From: JAWUVP01 sp034112285 | Lineage (GTDB): Bacteria > Pseudomonadota > Gammaproteobacteria > JABDGN01 | Direction: 5' to 3' | Assembly: GCA_034112285.1 (NCBI GenBank) | Contig: JAWUVP010000088.1 | Coordinates: 1-32,139 of the forward strand | Length of the DNA: 32,139 nt | In this document: piece after piece, positions 23,205 through 30,932 of the stretch | Layout of the letters: every line of letters begins with the position of its first letter | How positions within the stretch are numbered: the stretch's first letter is position 1 | Translations under genes and position numbers: made by a program | Notes under the pieces: model-generated | Told to the model about the DNA's origin: nothing | The model's input: the letters and a program-made list of their open reading frames with translations, nothing else | Database searches by the model: none

Positions 23205-24434
23205 GTGTTACAAATTATTGGTGTTAATTACAAATCAGCCCCATTAGCTATTCGTGAAAGTTTGGCCTGTATTGATGCGCAGCTTCCTGAGTCGTTGAGC
23301 ACTGTCGTGTGCTTGCACACGTGTAATCGTAGCGAATTTATTACCTTGACTGAGCATTTGCCGGCATTAGATGCTTGGCTAGCTGAGCGAGTGGGCAAGG
23401 CTATTTTGCCGTATCTGTACGAGTATGCCGATACAGCGGCTTTGGTGCACTTATTGCAGGTGGCCACGGGCTTAGACTCCATGGTGTTGGGCGAGCCACA
23501 AATTTTAGGGCAATTAAAGCAAGCTTATCGGCAGGCAACAGAGCGAGTTGCTTTGGGGCGCTACTTAGGCTATTTATTTCCTTTTGTCTTTAGTGTTGCC
23601 AAAAAAGTTCGCACGCAAACTGGCATCAGCACCAATTCTGTTTCGGTGGCTTACACCGCAGTGAGTTTGGCTAAAAATATTTTTAGTGATTTGCAAGAAG
23701 CTAAAGTATTGTTGATTGGCGCGGGAGAAACTATAAAATTAGTGGCGCAGCATTTGGCGGCCATTCCGGTGAAGCAAATCATAATAGCTAATCGCACGCT
23801 GGAAAAGAGCGTCCAACTAGCCGACAGGGTGGGGGGACAATCAATTCGTATTGCCGATATTCCTGAATATTTGGGCCTGGCGGATATGGTGTTTAGCTCC
23901 ACAGCCAGCCAATTGCCCCTGTTGGGAAAAGGTTTGTTGGAGCGCGCGGTTAAGCAGCGTAAACATAAGCCTATGTTTATGGTTGATTTAGCCATGCCAC
24001 GTGATATTGAGCCGGAAGTGGGTGAGCTCGAAGATATTTATCTTTATAATCTCGATGACTTGCAAAAAGTAGTGCAAGATAATTTGCAACACCGCGAGCG
24101 GGCCGCGGAGCAGGCTAATGCTATTATCCAGCTAGAATTAGAGCAGTTTACTTGTTGGCAAAATTCGCTGCAAGCCGTACCGCTCATTCGAACCTATCGT
24201 GAAAGCATGGAAGGGTTGCGTGATAAGCAGGTTGCTAAGGCGTATAAAGCTTTACAAAAAGGTCAAGCCCCAGAATCTGTGGTGCAGCGTTTAGCCCGAG
24301 ATTTAACCAATAAAATGATGCACGCACCAACGGTTGAAATGCATAAAGCGGCTTACCAAGGTAGGTTTCAATGGTTAGCCTGGGTAAAGCAATTATTGCA
24401 ATTGCCTAATGAAAAGCGTGATGAGTCAGCTTAA
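23205..24434 (+). CDS. hemA: glutamyl-tRNA reductase
   Basis: Reduces glutamyl-tRNA to glutamate-1-semialdehyde, the first committed step of tetrapyrrole synthesis by the C5 pathway. The 409-aa product has catalytic Cys40 in HTCNRSEF, the GLDSMVLGEPQILGQLK motif, the NADPH-binding fold VLLIGAGETIKLVAQHL, FMVDLAMPRDIEPEV, and the C-terminal dimerisation helix. It starts with GTG and has only a weak GAGA ribosome site. In most gammaproteobacteria prfA follows directly, but here 6.5 kb of accessory DNA intervenes. Confidence 0.97.
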   Translation: MLQIIGVNYKSAPLAIRESLACIDAQLPESLSTVVCLHTCNRSEFITLTEHLPALDAWLAERVGKAILPYLYEYADTAALVHLLQVATGLDSMVLGEPQILGQLKQAYRQATERVALGRYLGYLFPFVFSVAKKVRTQTGISTNSVSVAYTAVSLAKNIFSDLQEAKVLLIGAGETIKLVAQHLAAIPVKQIIIANRTLEKSVQLADRVGGQSIRIADIPEYLGLADMVFSSTASQLPLLGKGLLERAVKQRKHKPMFMVDLAMPRDIEPEVGELEDIYLYNLDDLQKVVQDNLQHRERAAEQANAIIQLELEQFTCWQNSLQAVPLIRTYRESMEGLRDKQVAKAYKALQKGQAPESVVQRLARDLTNKMMHAPTVEMHKAAYQGRFQWLAWVKQLLQLPNEKRDESA

Positions 24435-24462
24435 TAATCTTAATCAAGCTTTGGCCATTGAC

Positions 24463-24603
24463 TCAGGCGTTAGCCCGTTCGATATGTTGGATAGAATTAG
24501 CGAGATAAAGTATATTTTCATCTGAAAGCTTGGCGTCCAGATGTACTTCAATAAACTCGCGCGCCAACATTTTATTCACTTCAAAAATTTGTTCATCGGT
24601 CAT
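24463..24603 (-). CDS. 46-aa small protein
   Basis: A short frame with a strong GGTGGAG ribosome site, 7 nt before the ATG. The product begins MTDEQIFEVNKMLAREF and ends in LANSIQHIERANA. It is acidic, helical in character and has no transmembrane segment. It is convergent with hemA, ending 28 bp from the hemA stop, and divergent from the regulator gene. I recognise no family. Composition and the ribosome site make it more convincing than the overlapping plus-strand frame. Confidence 0.55.
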   Translation of the reverse strand: MTDEQIFEVNKMLAREFIEVHLDAKLSDENILYLANSIQHIERANA

Positions 24604-24806
24604 AACAATACTCCACCTTGCTTACACATATTTCTATTGTTATTTAGAAATTATACGGCTTACTCGTTCTTGCATGGTTATACTAAAAATTAAGTCTCGC
24701 TGCGTTAGAGCCGCGAGACTTTGGGTGTGTCCCTTGGTTGGGATCTTATTATCTTTTACACACAAATGTAACTCAAGTATGTGTATATATTAGTAGAAGC
24801 ATCCTA

Positions 24807-24812
24807 TATAAT
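24807..24812 (+). promoter_or_regulatory. possible -10 box for the CI/LexA-like regulator
   Basis: A perfect TATAAT lies 92 bp before the regulator start, with no good -35 hexamer. The two operator-like palindromes lie between it and the gene, where a bound repressor could block transcription. The 300 bp from 24604 to 24904 hold no other gene I would support. Confidence 0.35.
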
Positions 24813-24845
24813 GGCGCTAAGGTCAGGTATAGGGCGTCTGCATTG

Positions 24846-24890
24846 ATAATGTACACATTATAGTGTTTTTCGTCAACACTTTAATGTGTT
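24846..24890. promoter_or_regulatory. operator-like inverted repeats upstream of the regulator
   Basis: ATAATGT-AC-ACATTAT (24846-24861) is a perfect 7-bp inverted repeat. AACACTTT-AATGTGTT (24875-24890) pairs at 7 of 8 positions, and AGTGTT (24862-24867) pairs with AACACT (24875-24880). Paired palindromes just before a CI-like gene suggest autoregulation, but binding is not shown. Confidence 0.45.
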
Positions 24891-24904
24891 AATCTGGGTG
24901 TATT

Positions 24905-25546
24905 ATGAAAAATGAACTAAAAGCAAAGAACATCATTCTCCAATTGATGGATTCAAACAATATCAGCGAAGCAGAGCTCTGGAAAAAAACAGATCTAAAG
25001 CAGCAAACGGTTAATAGACTGTTAGGGGGCGTAACGCCTGATCCGCGAATCTCAACGTTAGAGCCCATTGCAGATTTTTTTAATGTATCCATGGGGCAAT
25101 TACTCGGTAAAGAAGCTTTGAGCGAAAAAGCTATGCAGCGAGTTAACATCTGTAGCATGCTGCCAGTGTTAAAGTGGGATAAGATCAGTCAAACTAAGAA
25201 TATTCGGAAAAATATTAATGCTACAAACTGGGGTGGTTGGGCTGCCACGAGTCTTAAGGTCAGTGATGATGCCTTTGCTCTAAAAATAGAAAGTAAATCA
25301 TTTCCCCCGCCATTTTATTACGACTCCACCATAATAATTGATCCCAATAAAAGTTGTAACGAAGGCGACATCATTCTTATTGAAGCACCCAATTCAAGTC
25401 AGACTTTGATGCGACGTGTGTTTTATGATGGGGATACTATGTATCTTATGCCACTGAAAGAAAACATCCCTCCGGCACTTTATAGAGAAAATATGAAAGT
25501 TTGTGGTGTGATTGTCGAGGTGCAGACACAGTTAAATTCTTTGTGA
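24905..25546 (+). CDS. XRE-family repressor with CI/LexA (S24)-like C-terminal domain
   Basis: A 213-aa regulator. An N-terminal helix-turn-helix (about 8-64; ISEAELWKKTDLKQQTVNRLLGG) binds DNA. The C-terminal S24-like fold (about 112-205) has IIIDPNKSCNEGDIILIEAP and CGVIVEV. The usual GDSMxP becomes SKSFPP, keeping a serine. The position of the catalytic Lys (usually KR) holds RR in LMRRVF. Autocleavage is therefore probably lost, or the fold now senses another signal. It leads the accessory island, 76 bp before the transporter's Shine-Dalgarno start site or less, on the same strand, so it may control that transporter. Confidence 0.82.
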   Translation: MKNELKAKNIILQLMDSNNISEAELWKKTDLKQQTVNRLLGGVTPDPRISTLEPIADFFNVSMGQLLGKEALSEKAMQRVNICSMLPVLKWDKISQTKNIRKNINATNWGGWAATSLKVSDDAFALKIESKSFPPPFYYDSTIIIDPNKSCNEGDIILIEAPNSSQTLMRRVFYDGDTMYLMPLKENIPPALYRENMKVCGVIVEVQTQLNSL

Positions 25547-25577
25547 ACAACACGTTATTAAATTAGGAGGAATTGTC

Positions 25578-27053
25578 ATTCAACTAATAAGCAAACATTC
25601 TTCAGCCATTAAACAACCCTACATGCTTTATATTTTATTCTTTGCAGAATTGTTGATGCGATTTAATTATTGGGGAATTCAATCCCTACTCGTACTATAT
25701 CTGGTTAAGCATTTGTCTTATAGCTATCCTAGTGCGTATCATCTATACGGCACTTTTACTGCATTGACTTTTTTGTTTTCAATACTCGGTGGCTTTTTAG
25801 CGGATAAGGTTTATGGCTTTAAAAACTCTTTATTAATAGGCATTACATTATCCTTGTTGGGTAATGTTTTATTATTATCAACCCCGCACTTATTTGTTGT
25901 CGGTTTAATCTTTATCTCTTTGGGTGTCGGTATTTTTATACCTAATAACTCGAACTTGATCGGCAATCTTTATCAACAGCAAGATACAGCAAGAGAACAA
26001 GGGTTTTCTATTTATTATATAGGAACAAACTTAGGGGCGTTGATGGGCCCTCTTGTATATGGCCTATTAGCCTTTAATGATCAATGGCGCCCCGCTTTAA
26101 TATTATCTTTATGCCTTAATTTGTTTTTTCTGCTAATATTTTTTATTGCTAATCGAAATAAATATGCTGGCAGTTTAAATAAAGCTTATTTAGAGAGATT
26201 TCCCGTAAAAAAAACGACTGCTTTTTTTGCTACTCTTGTTACTAGCATTATTGTGTTTGCCGGTGTCTTGTTATCGAATGATTTTAAAATGTTGGGCGTT
26301 GTTTTAAATGTTGTTTGCATCTGCTCCATTGCATATATTGTTAAACGTGCTTTTACGTTGCAAAAAAAAACGAGACAGGCCATTTTAAAACTATTAATGG
26401 TGATGCCGTTATCGATTGTGTTTTTCGCTATTGCCTATCAAATCGGTGATTCGCTGGTTATTTTTACCGATAAGTTTGTAGATAGGTCGTTCTTTTCATG
26501 GACTGTTCCAGCAAATATATTCATCTCATTTGAAGCACTTTTTATTGTTTTGTTTGCGCCGCTTATGGGACGGTTTTGGCAAAAATCCAAAGCTAAAAAA
26601 GCGAGCTTATCGATTTTCACCCAGTTTTCAGCAGGCTTTCTCTTTACGGCCATCAGTTTTGCTGTTTTTGCCGTGTGCGCCTACAAAGCCATGGTGCAAC
26701 AACATCTAATATCACTGGCTATTTTTATACCAGGCTATGCTTTTTTGGCCATCGGTGAGCTTTGTATTATGCCGCCGCTTATTGCAGCCATTACCAAAGA
26801 TATCCCTAAAGCACTGCGGGGCAGCGTAATGGGGCTGCTTTTTTTGCTTATTTCATATTCAGCCTATATGTCGGTCATTATTGCCAGCTTAACGGTGTCG
26901 AATACAAATTTGCATGTAACCCCAGCAATAAATTATGTGCATATATATCGTGATTTACTCTTAATTGCTTTGGTGATTGCAGGTATTACATTTATAATAG
27001 GAAAAGTTAGCTCCGGGCAAAAAGATTGCCTCAGGGGAATACAGGATGCATAA
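25578..27053 (+). CDS. POT/PTR-family MFS transporter, apparent AUU start
   Basis: A proton-coupled oligopeptide-type transporter with 12 or more membrane helices. Family marks are LYILFFAELLMRFNYWGIQSLL in helix 1, GGFLADKVYGF, and the PTR2-like segment FSIYYIGTNLGALMGP. In place of the usual ExxER motif in helix 1 it has ELLMR, so proton coupling may be altered. The first ATG (25623) falls just before helix 1 and has no ribosome site. A perfect AGGAGG at 25565-25570 sits 7 nt before an in-frame ATT (25578), which adds 15 residues and gives a normal POT N-terminus of 491 aa. The substrate is unknown; export or import of the product of the neighbouring ATP-grasp/oxidase pair is a reasonable guess. 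The ankyrin gene follows 2 bp after the stop. Confidence 0.85.
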   Translation: MQLISKHSSAIKQPYMLYILFFAELLMRFNYWGIQSLLVLYLVKHLSYSYPSAYHLYGTFTALTFLFSILGGFLADKVYGFKNSLLIGITLSLLGNVLLLSTPHLFVVGLIFISLGVGIFIPNNSNLIGNLYQQQDTAREQGFSIYYIGTNLGALMGPLVYGLLAFNDQWRPALILSLCLNLFFLLIFFIANRNKYAGSLNKAYLERFPVKKTTAFFATLVTSIIVFAGVLLSNDFKMLGVVLNVVCICSIAYIVKRAFTLQKKTRQAILKLLMVMPLSIVFFAIAYQIGDSLVIFTDKFVDRSFFSWTVPANIFISFEALFIVLFAPLMGRFWQKSKAKKASLSIFTQFSAGFLFTAISFAVFAVCAYKAMVQQHLISLAIFIPGYAFLAIGELCIMPPLIAAITKDIPKALRGSVMGLLFLLISYSAYMSVIIASLTVSNTNLHVTPAINYVHIYRDLLLIALVIAGITFIIGKVSSGQKDCLRGIQDA

Positions 27054-27055
27054 AA

Positions 27056-27724
27056 GTGGACATTGATCATAATACGGTAGATATTGAACAGCTCATTGCT
27101 ATCGCGAAGAAGAATGAAAAGGTGCTTGAGCATAATGGCGCTATTTTTGATGCGACCTTCGATAATGACTTTAAAAATTTAGCAGCGCTTCTAAACAAAG
27201 ATAATAAATTGCTTCAGCTTACCGGTGATGAATTACTACTCTATAACCGTGACGGCGACACGCCGTTACATGTCGCTGTAAAACAGAATAATCTTGAGTG
27301 TGTTAGTTTGCTTATTCAACATAAGCAATCAGTAAACGCAAGAAATCGCAGCAATCAAACGCCGCTTCACTGGGCTGCAAATAGTTCTTTCGTTGATATC
27401 ATTGATTTATTGATTAAACATAAAGCCGATATCCACGCCGAGGAAAATGATGGTGACCCGCCGTTGTCATGGGCTGCAAACGTTAATCAGCTTTCTGCCG
27501 TCGAGCGGCTTTTAGCACATGGCGCAGATATTCACGTGGCCAACAAAAGAGGCAACACCGCGTTACATTGGGCGGCCTATCAAGGCTATGCCGATATGGT
27601 CTCCTGTCTAATTAAGCATGGCGCGGATATTGAGAAAAAAAATGAAATGGGTGATACCCCGTTAATTTGTGCAATCCAGAATGCTCATGTTGACACAGTA
27701 CTGTTTCTTAGCAAGAAAAACTAA
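27056..27724 (+). CDS. ankyrin-repeat protein
   Basis: A 222-aa soluble protein. About five ankyrin repeats cover residues 60-220, with the consensus G-x-TPLHxAA in DGDTPLHVAVKQNN, SNQTPLHWAANSS, DGDPPLSWAANVN, RGNTALHWAAYQG and MGDTPLICAIQNA. No signal peptide is visible. GTG 27056 is chosen, with AGGA and a 9-nt spacer just after the transporter stop; an upstream TTG is in frame too. Ankyrin proteins bind partners and are common effectors in intracellular bacteria. Coupling to the transporter suggests an accessory role in the same pathway, but this is inference. Its stop codon directly abuts that of the convergent ATP-grasp gene. Confidence 0.88.
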   Translation: MDIDHNTVDIEQLIAIAKKNEKVLEHNGAIFDATFDNDFKNLAALLNKDNKLLQLTGDELLLYNRDGDTPLHVAVKQNNLECVSLLIQHKQSVNARNRSNQTPLHWAANSSFVDIIDLLIKHKADIHAEENDGDPPLSWAANVNQLSAVERLLAHGADIHVANKRGNTALHWAAYQGYADMVSCLIKHGADIEKKNEMGDTPLICAIQNAHVDTVLFLSKKN

Positions 27725-28969
27725 TCAACGGGTAACCGTAATACATTCGAAATCGTATAGGGTTGTTAAGTCAGACATAAACATTCCTTTATCTCTACTC
27801 CATAGTAACAGCACTGCAGAAGTATCGGAAAGCGAATCGCTGCGCTGTACTCTTGTGCCTGTTTCGACAGTCCACGTCATTTCGAATTCACTCTTAATGT
27901 AGGGATATTTTTTAACCGTGATCAGGCCATCAAATAATGGAAAAAAACTGCATCCCACATAGAGTTTTTCTTTAGGCGTGATGGAAATGGGGGGCAGCTT
28001 TTTAAAAATTCGCGTATGAAAATCAAGCGTTAGTAAATTTAGGCCATACGCCTTTTCATAAGCCGGCACTGTCAGTCCGCCTGGAGCGCGCGCGGCGGTT
28101 TCTAAAAAATAAAGCTTATTACTCTTAGTGCGAAATATTTCTGTATGACTAACGCCATCAGTCATCTTAAATGATTTTAAAACAGTTTCAGTAAATTTTT
28201 TCATTTCTTTTGTTAATAGGGTCTCATCAATAAGTATTTCTGTTGCTATTGGTCGTCCTTGCAGAAACTCTCCCATTGGTCTTGAGTATTTTGCCACGCC
28301 CTGGAATAAAATTTCCCCATCTTGCATTAAGGTGTCGCAATGATAAAGCTCTCCATCAATAAAATTCTCAACCTCGAAACTATCAATCATGTTTGGATCG
28401 GTTATAGAGAAGAAATCAGACGAATTCTTAACTATTTTAAGCCCTAGGCTTGATGCGGCATTAAAGGGTTTTAGCACGAAAGGTGAGCCGAGTTGATGAA
28501 CCAGGCTTGCATAATATTTCTCGTCCTTTCCTTTATAACGACGAACATCTATTAGTTGAAATTTTGGTGTGAGGATATGACTTTTTTTGAGCGCTTCTTT
28601 CATGTCTATTTTGTTACTAAATAGTAAGCTTTGTTTTTCATACATTCCGCTCAAACGATAGGCTTCTCGAAGCTTGCCAGCATTAAGCATGTTGACATCG
28701 TCATTGCAAATAATGACTACTGACTTGGAACTCATTTCTACTCGCACAACAACATTTGCTTGGGAATATGAAAGTGGATGCGGCCAGTGTACTTCTTGAT
28801 CGATATACACAATTTTATCAAAGTGTGCTTTTACCTCCGCTGAAATAGAAGGCTCTGCCGATTTAGCCACGATAGCAACAAACCTTAATTTTTCCGCTAG
28901 TTTTAATTGTTCAAAATCATATAAATTAAAAAACCGATGGGTTAGAAATATGGCAGTATCAAAAGACAT
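27725..28969 (-). CDS. ATP-grasp ligase (carboxylate-amine ligase type)
   Basis: A 414-aa ATP-grasp protein, a fold that activates a carboxylate as acyl phosphate and joins it to an amine or thiol. Features are an N-terminal Rossmann-like pre-grasp region (about 1-110), the lysine strand FVLKPFNAASSLGLKIV (~165-182), the substrate and ATP segment SFEVENFIDGELYHCD, the metal-binding strand YFLETAARAPGG (~305) and a C-terminal cap. It resembles amino acid ligases such as the BacD type in domain plan. Its ATG is one base after the stop of the oxidase gene (TGA-C-ATG), so the two are translationally coupled. The substrate is unknown. Confidence 0.85.
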   Translation of the reverse strand: MSFDTAIFLTHRFFNLYDFEQLKLAEKLRFVAIVAKSAEPSISAEVKAHFDKIVYIDQEVHWPHPLSYSQANVVVRVEMSSKSVVIICNDDVNMLNAGKLREAYRLSGMYEKQSLLFSNKIDMKEALKKSHILTPKFQLIDVRRYKGKDEKYYASLVHQLGSPFVLKPFNAASSLGLKIVKNSSDFFSITDPNMIDSFEVENFIDGELYHCDTLMQDGEILFQGVAKYSRPMGEFLQGRPIATEILIDETLLTKEMKKFTETVLKSFKMTDGVSHTEIFRTKSNKLYFLETAARAPGGLTVPAYEKAYGLNLLTLDFHTRIFKKLPPISITPKEKLYVGCSFFPLFDGLITVKKYPYIKSEFEMTWTVETGTRVQRSDSLSDTSAVLLLWSRDKGMFMSDLTTLYDFECITVTR

Positions 28970-28970
28970 G

Positions 28971-29720
28971 TCAGGCAGCTTGTTTAAGAAAATATAATGC
29001 AGTGATCTTGTTGTAAACGTTTTCGAGCAAACGATGATACCTGAGCTTAAAGCTAATTAACTCTTTTTTAAATTCTGCTTCATTGATTTCTGCTTTGTTG
29101 TCAGCTAAGATTTCTTCTATCATGGCAATATGTTGTTCTTCACAATCATTTCCTTCAAGCAAGCCATGTTCTAGCATAAAGTTACGCTTTATTTGTGCGC
29201 TTGGAATTTTACAATGCGTTTGCCATTGTGCAACAAACTCTTCAAGTCCATGGATGATTTTTGGGGCGTTATATTCAACAATGGCAGCCATGGCAATAGC
29301 TTGTGTAAGGGAGGCATGCTGTAGGTTATTTTCTTGGGTATATTGATACGATAGTTGCGATGGCGTGGGCAGTGATAAGTCAGGCATTAATGATTCTATC
29401 AATTCTTTAAATTGGCGTGCATGCGTTATATTAAGATAGACACTATTTTTTAATAACGGGTGTTGCCCCAATTCTGTTTGATAAATCTGCTGTGAAAGCG
29501 CTTTGGTTTTGCCTTCGGTCAAGGCAGAAACACGTTGGTAAATAACCGGCGATAAAGCGGTCAAGGGGTAAAACCCTTCAAGAACACAGTTTAAAAAAGA
29601 TTGTTTGGTTTGAGCAGGGGTTTGGGAAATGTATTGCACCCAATTGTTATTTTCTATAAACATGACTTCTTCCCAAAAGGGATGTGCTAATAAGTCGTAA
29701 AGAGTGTTGTTGTTTAGCAT
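28971..29720 (-). CDS. haem-oxygenase-like iron-containing redox enzyme
   Basis: A 249-aa all-helical protein of the TenA/PqqC/haem-oxygenase-like fold, best placed among haem-oxygenase-like diiron oxidases ('iron-containing redox enzyme'). Candidate metal ligands are Glu83 and His87 (TELGQH) in an early helix, Glu149 (IVEYNAP), His185 (LEHGLLEG), then Glu194 and His197 (EEQH) in the last motif helix. Such enzymes oxidise amino acids or fatty acids or cut C-C bonds. AAGGA with a 6-nt spacer precedes the ATG. It is the first gene of the two-gene unit with the ATP-grasp ligase. The exact reaction cannot be read from sequence, and the ligand assignment is tentative. Confidence 0.75.
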   Translation of the reverse strand: MLNNNTLYDLLAHPFWEEVMFIENNNWVQYISQTPAQTKQSFLNCVLEGFYPLTALSPVIYQRVSALTEGKTKALSQQIYQTELGQHPLLKNSVYLNITHARQFKELIESLMPDLSLPTPSQLSYQYTQENNLQHASLTQAIAMAAIVEYNAPKIIHGLEEFVAQWQTHCKIPSAQIKRNFMLEHGLLEGNDCEEQHIAMIEEILADNKAEINEAEFKKELISFKLRYHRLLENVYNKITALYFLKQAA

Positions 29721-29731
29721 CAGGTTTCCTT

Positions 29732-29806
29732 TGTTGTGTTATTTTAACGCAATATAACACAACACCCTCGTTTAGCGTATTAGCAATTTTACTAATAGGG
29801 TGTTGT
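29732..29806 (-). promoter_or_regulatory. leader with two mutually exclusive hairpins before the oxidase gene
   Basis: In the minus-strand direction the order is segment 1 (ACAACACCCT), segment 2 (GGGTGTTGTGTTAT) and segment 3 (ATAACACAACA). Segment 2 can pair with segment 1 or, over 11 perfect base pairs, with segment 3. Segment 3 ends directly before the AAGGA ribosome site. This could be an attenuator-like or translational switch, or repeated operator sites for a DNA-binding protein. Confidence 0.45.
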
Positions 29807-30046
29807 AATGCCGTCAGTCAGGAGGCTAAACATACTCCTGGCAGCCTTAATATGAATCAAGTTACATACCTTATGCATGATAATACGATTTAAAAATTAC
29901 GTGGCATAATTTTCAAAATAGCCTTGCCGATTTAATAAATACTTAATAATTAACTGATATCATAGAAAAGATAATGCAGGGTCTCTTCAGCGCACCCTAT
30001 TTAAGTGACTTCAGTTAGAGTGTATATTAATAAAAAGTGAGTTCAA

Positions 30047-30814
30047 ATGTTCGAAGAAGAGCCCGTCGTAATCGAAGCAGAAAAGCCAATAATCGAAGAA
30101 AAACAAATAAAATGGTTATTAATGTTGTATGAGCCTAAACTAAAGGCGGTGTTAGGTTTTTTTGAGTATGAGACCATCGTTAATTATATTGCCGGCAGAG
30201 CCACTTTTGGAGCTTTGAAGGTATGCCTGGCCAAATATAATGAGGCTAACGAGGCTTACGTTAAGCCAAGCTATCGACATTCTGTCTTTAAAAGTTCTTT
30301 AAGTGCACAATCCTTAGCAAAAATGCTATTGTTGTTTCTCAATAAGATGATAGAGGGCGCTAACCTAGAAATTCCTGAAGAAAAAGGCGAACCTTACCCC
30401 TTTCCGGCCTTTGCCTTTCAGTACCTTGGGGTGGGGAAAATGACGCTCATGAGTGCCGCTCAACGTGATAAGCACAAGACAGAAATAACAAACTTATATT
30501 ATCTCATTATTTTTCATATGTATTATTATTTATACGTGTCAAAATTTGAGCCTTCATTGGCTGTGCGACACCGTGAGGTGGCGCATAGTGTTATCTATTA
30601 TGCCCGAAAAATGTTTGCAGATATTGATCGCTGCTATGAATATCAAGCGTTTCGCCCCGCTTTTATTGAGCTGTTAGCGCAAGCGCTGAAAACTTGTCAC
30701 CCTGAGGGTCGATTTGTCTCTTTAATAGGGAGTGTTATAGCGGAGTTGGAGGCCTATGTTGATTCCTTACCTCAGTTGCAGCGTGTTCCTGGCGTGTGTG
30801 AAACGGCTTTTTAA
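30047..30814 (+). CDS. hypothetical protein, no recognised domain
   Basis: A 255-aa protein with an acidic N-terminus (EEEPVVIEAEKPIIEEKQ) and an otherwise helical, aromatic-rich body, with segments such as LYYLIIFHMYYYLYVSKF and HSVIYYARKMF. The hydrophobic stretches look too interrupted for clear transmembrane helices. No signal peptide is present. GTGAG lies shortly before the ATG. It is divergent from the oxidase gene and is the last gene before prfA. I know no family. It may be a lineage-specific protein, and a secreted effector is possible, but nothing in the sequence proves it. Confidence 0.7.
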   Translation: MFEEEPVVIEAEKPIIEEKQIKWLLMLYEPKLKAVLGFFEYETIVNYIAGRATFGALKVCLAKYNEANEAYVKPSYRHSVFKSSLSAQSLAKMLLLFLNKMIEGANLEIPEEKGEPYPFPAFAFQYLGVGKMTLMSAAQRDKHKTEITNLYYLIIFHMYYYLYVSKFEPSLAVRHREVAHSVIYYARKMFADIDRCYEYQAFRPAFIELLAQALKTCHPEGRFVSLIGSVIAELEAYVDSLPQLQRVPGVCETAF

Positions 30815-30857
30815 TCCGCAAGTTTTTGCCCGCAAGAAGCTCGCGTGGCTTCAAACT

Positions 30858-30886
30858 TTGATAAAACACTGCAGACAAATTAAAAC
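30858..30886 (+). promoter_or_regulatory. candidate promoter of prfA
   Basis: TTGATA (30858-30863) and TAAAAC (30881-30886) are 17 bp apart, giving a leader of about 40 nt. A second -10-like box, TACAAT at 30920-30925, lies only 7 bp before the ATG and would produce an almost leaderless message. Confidence 0.35.
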
Positions 30887-30932
30887 CGGTTAAATCCTGG
30901 TTATTTCCCCATATTTCGTTACAATCTCTGGC

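Noticed and set aside
24530..24793. 87-codon plus-strand frame after hemA
   Set aside because: It overlaps the minus-strand 46-aa gene that has a strong ribosome site. The product is Cys/Ser-rich without domain character, and no ribosome site precedes it.
27669..27902. 77-codon plus-strand frame over the ankyrin/ATP-grasp junction
   Set aside because: It overlaps two well-supported genes and reads antisense to the ligase C-terminus.
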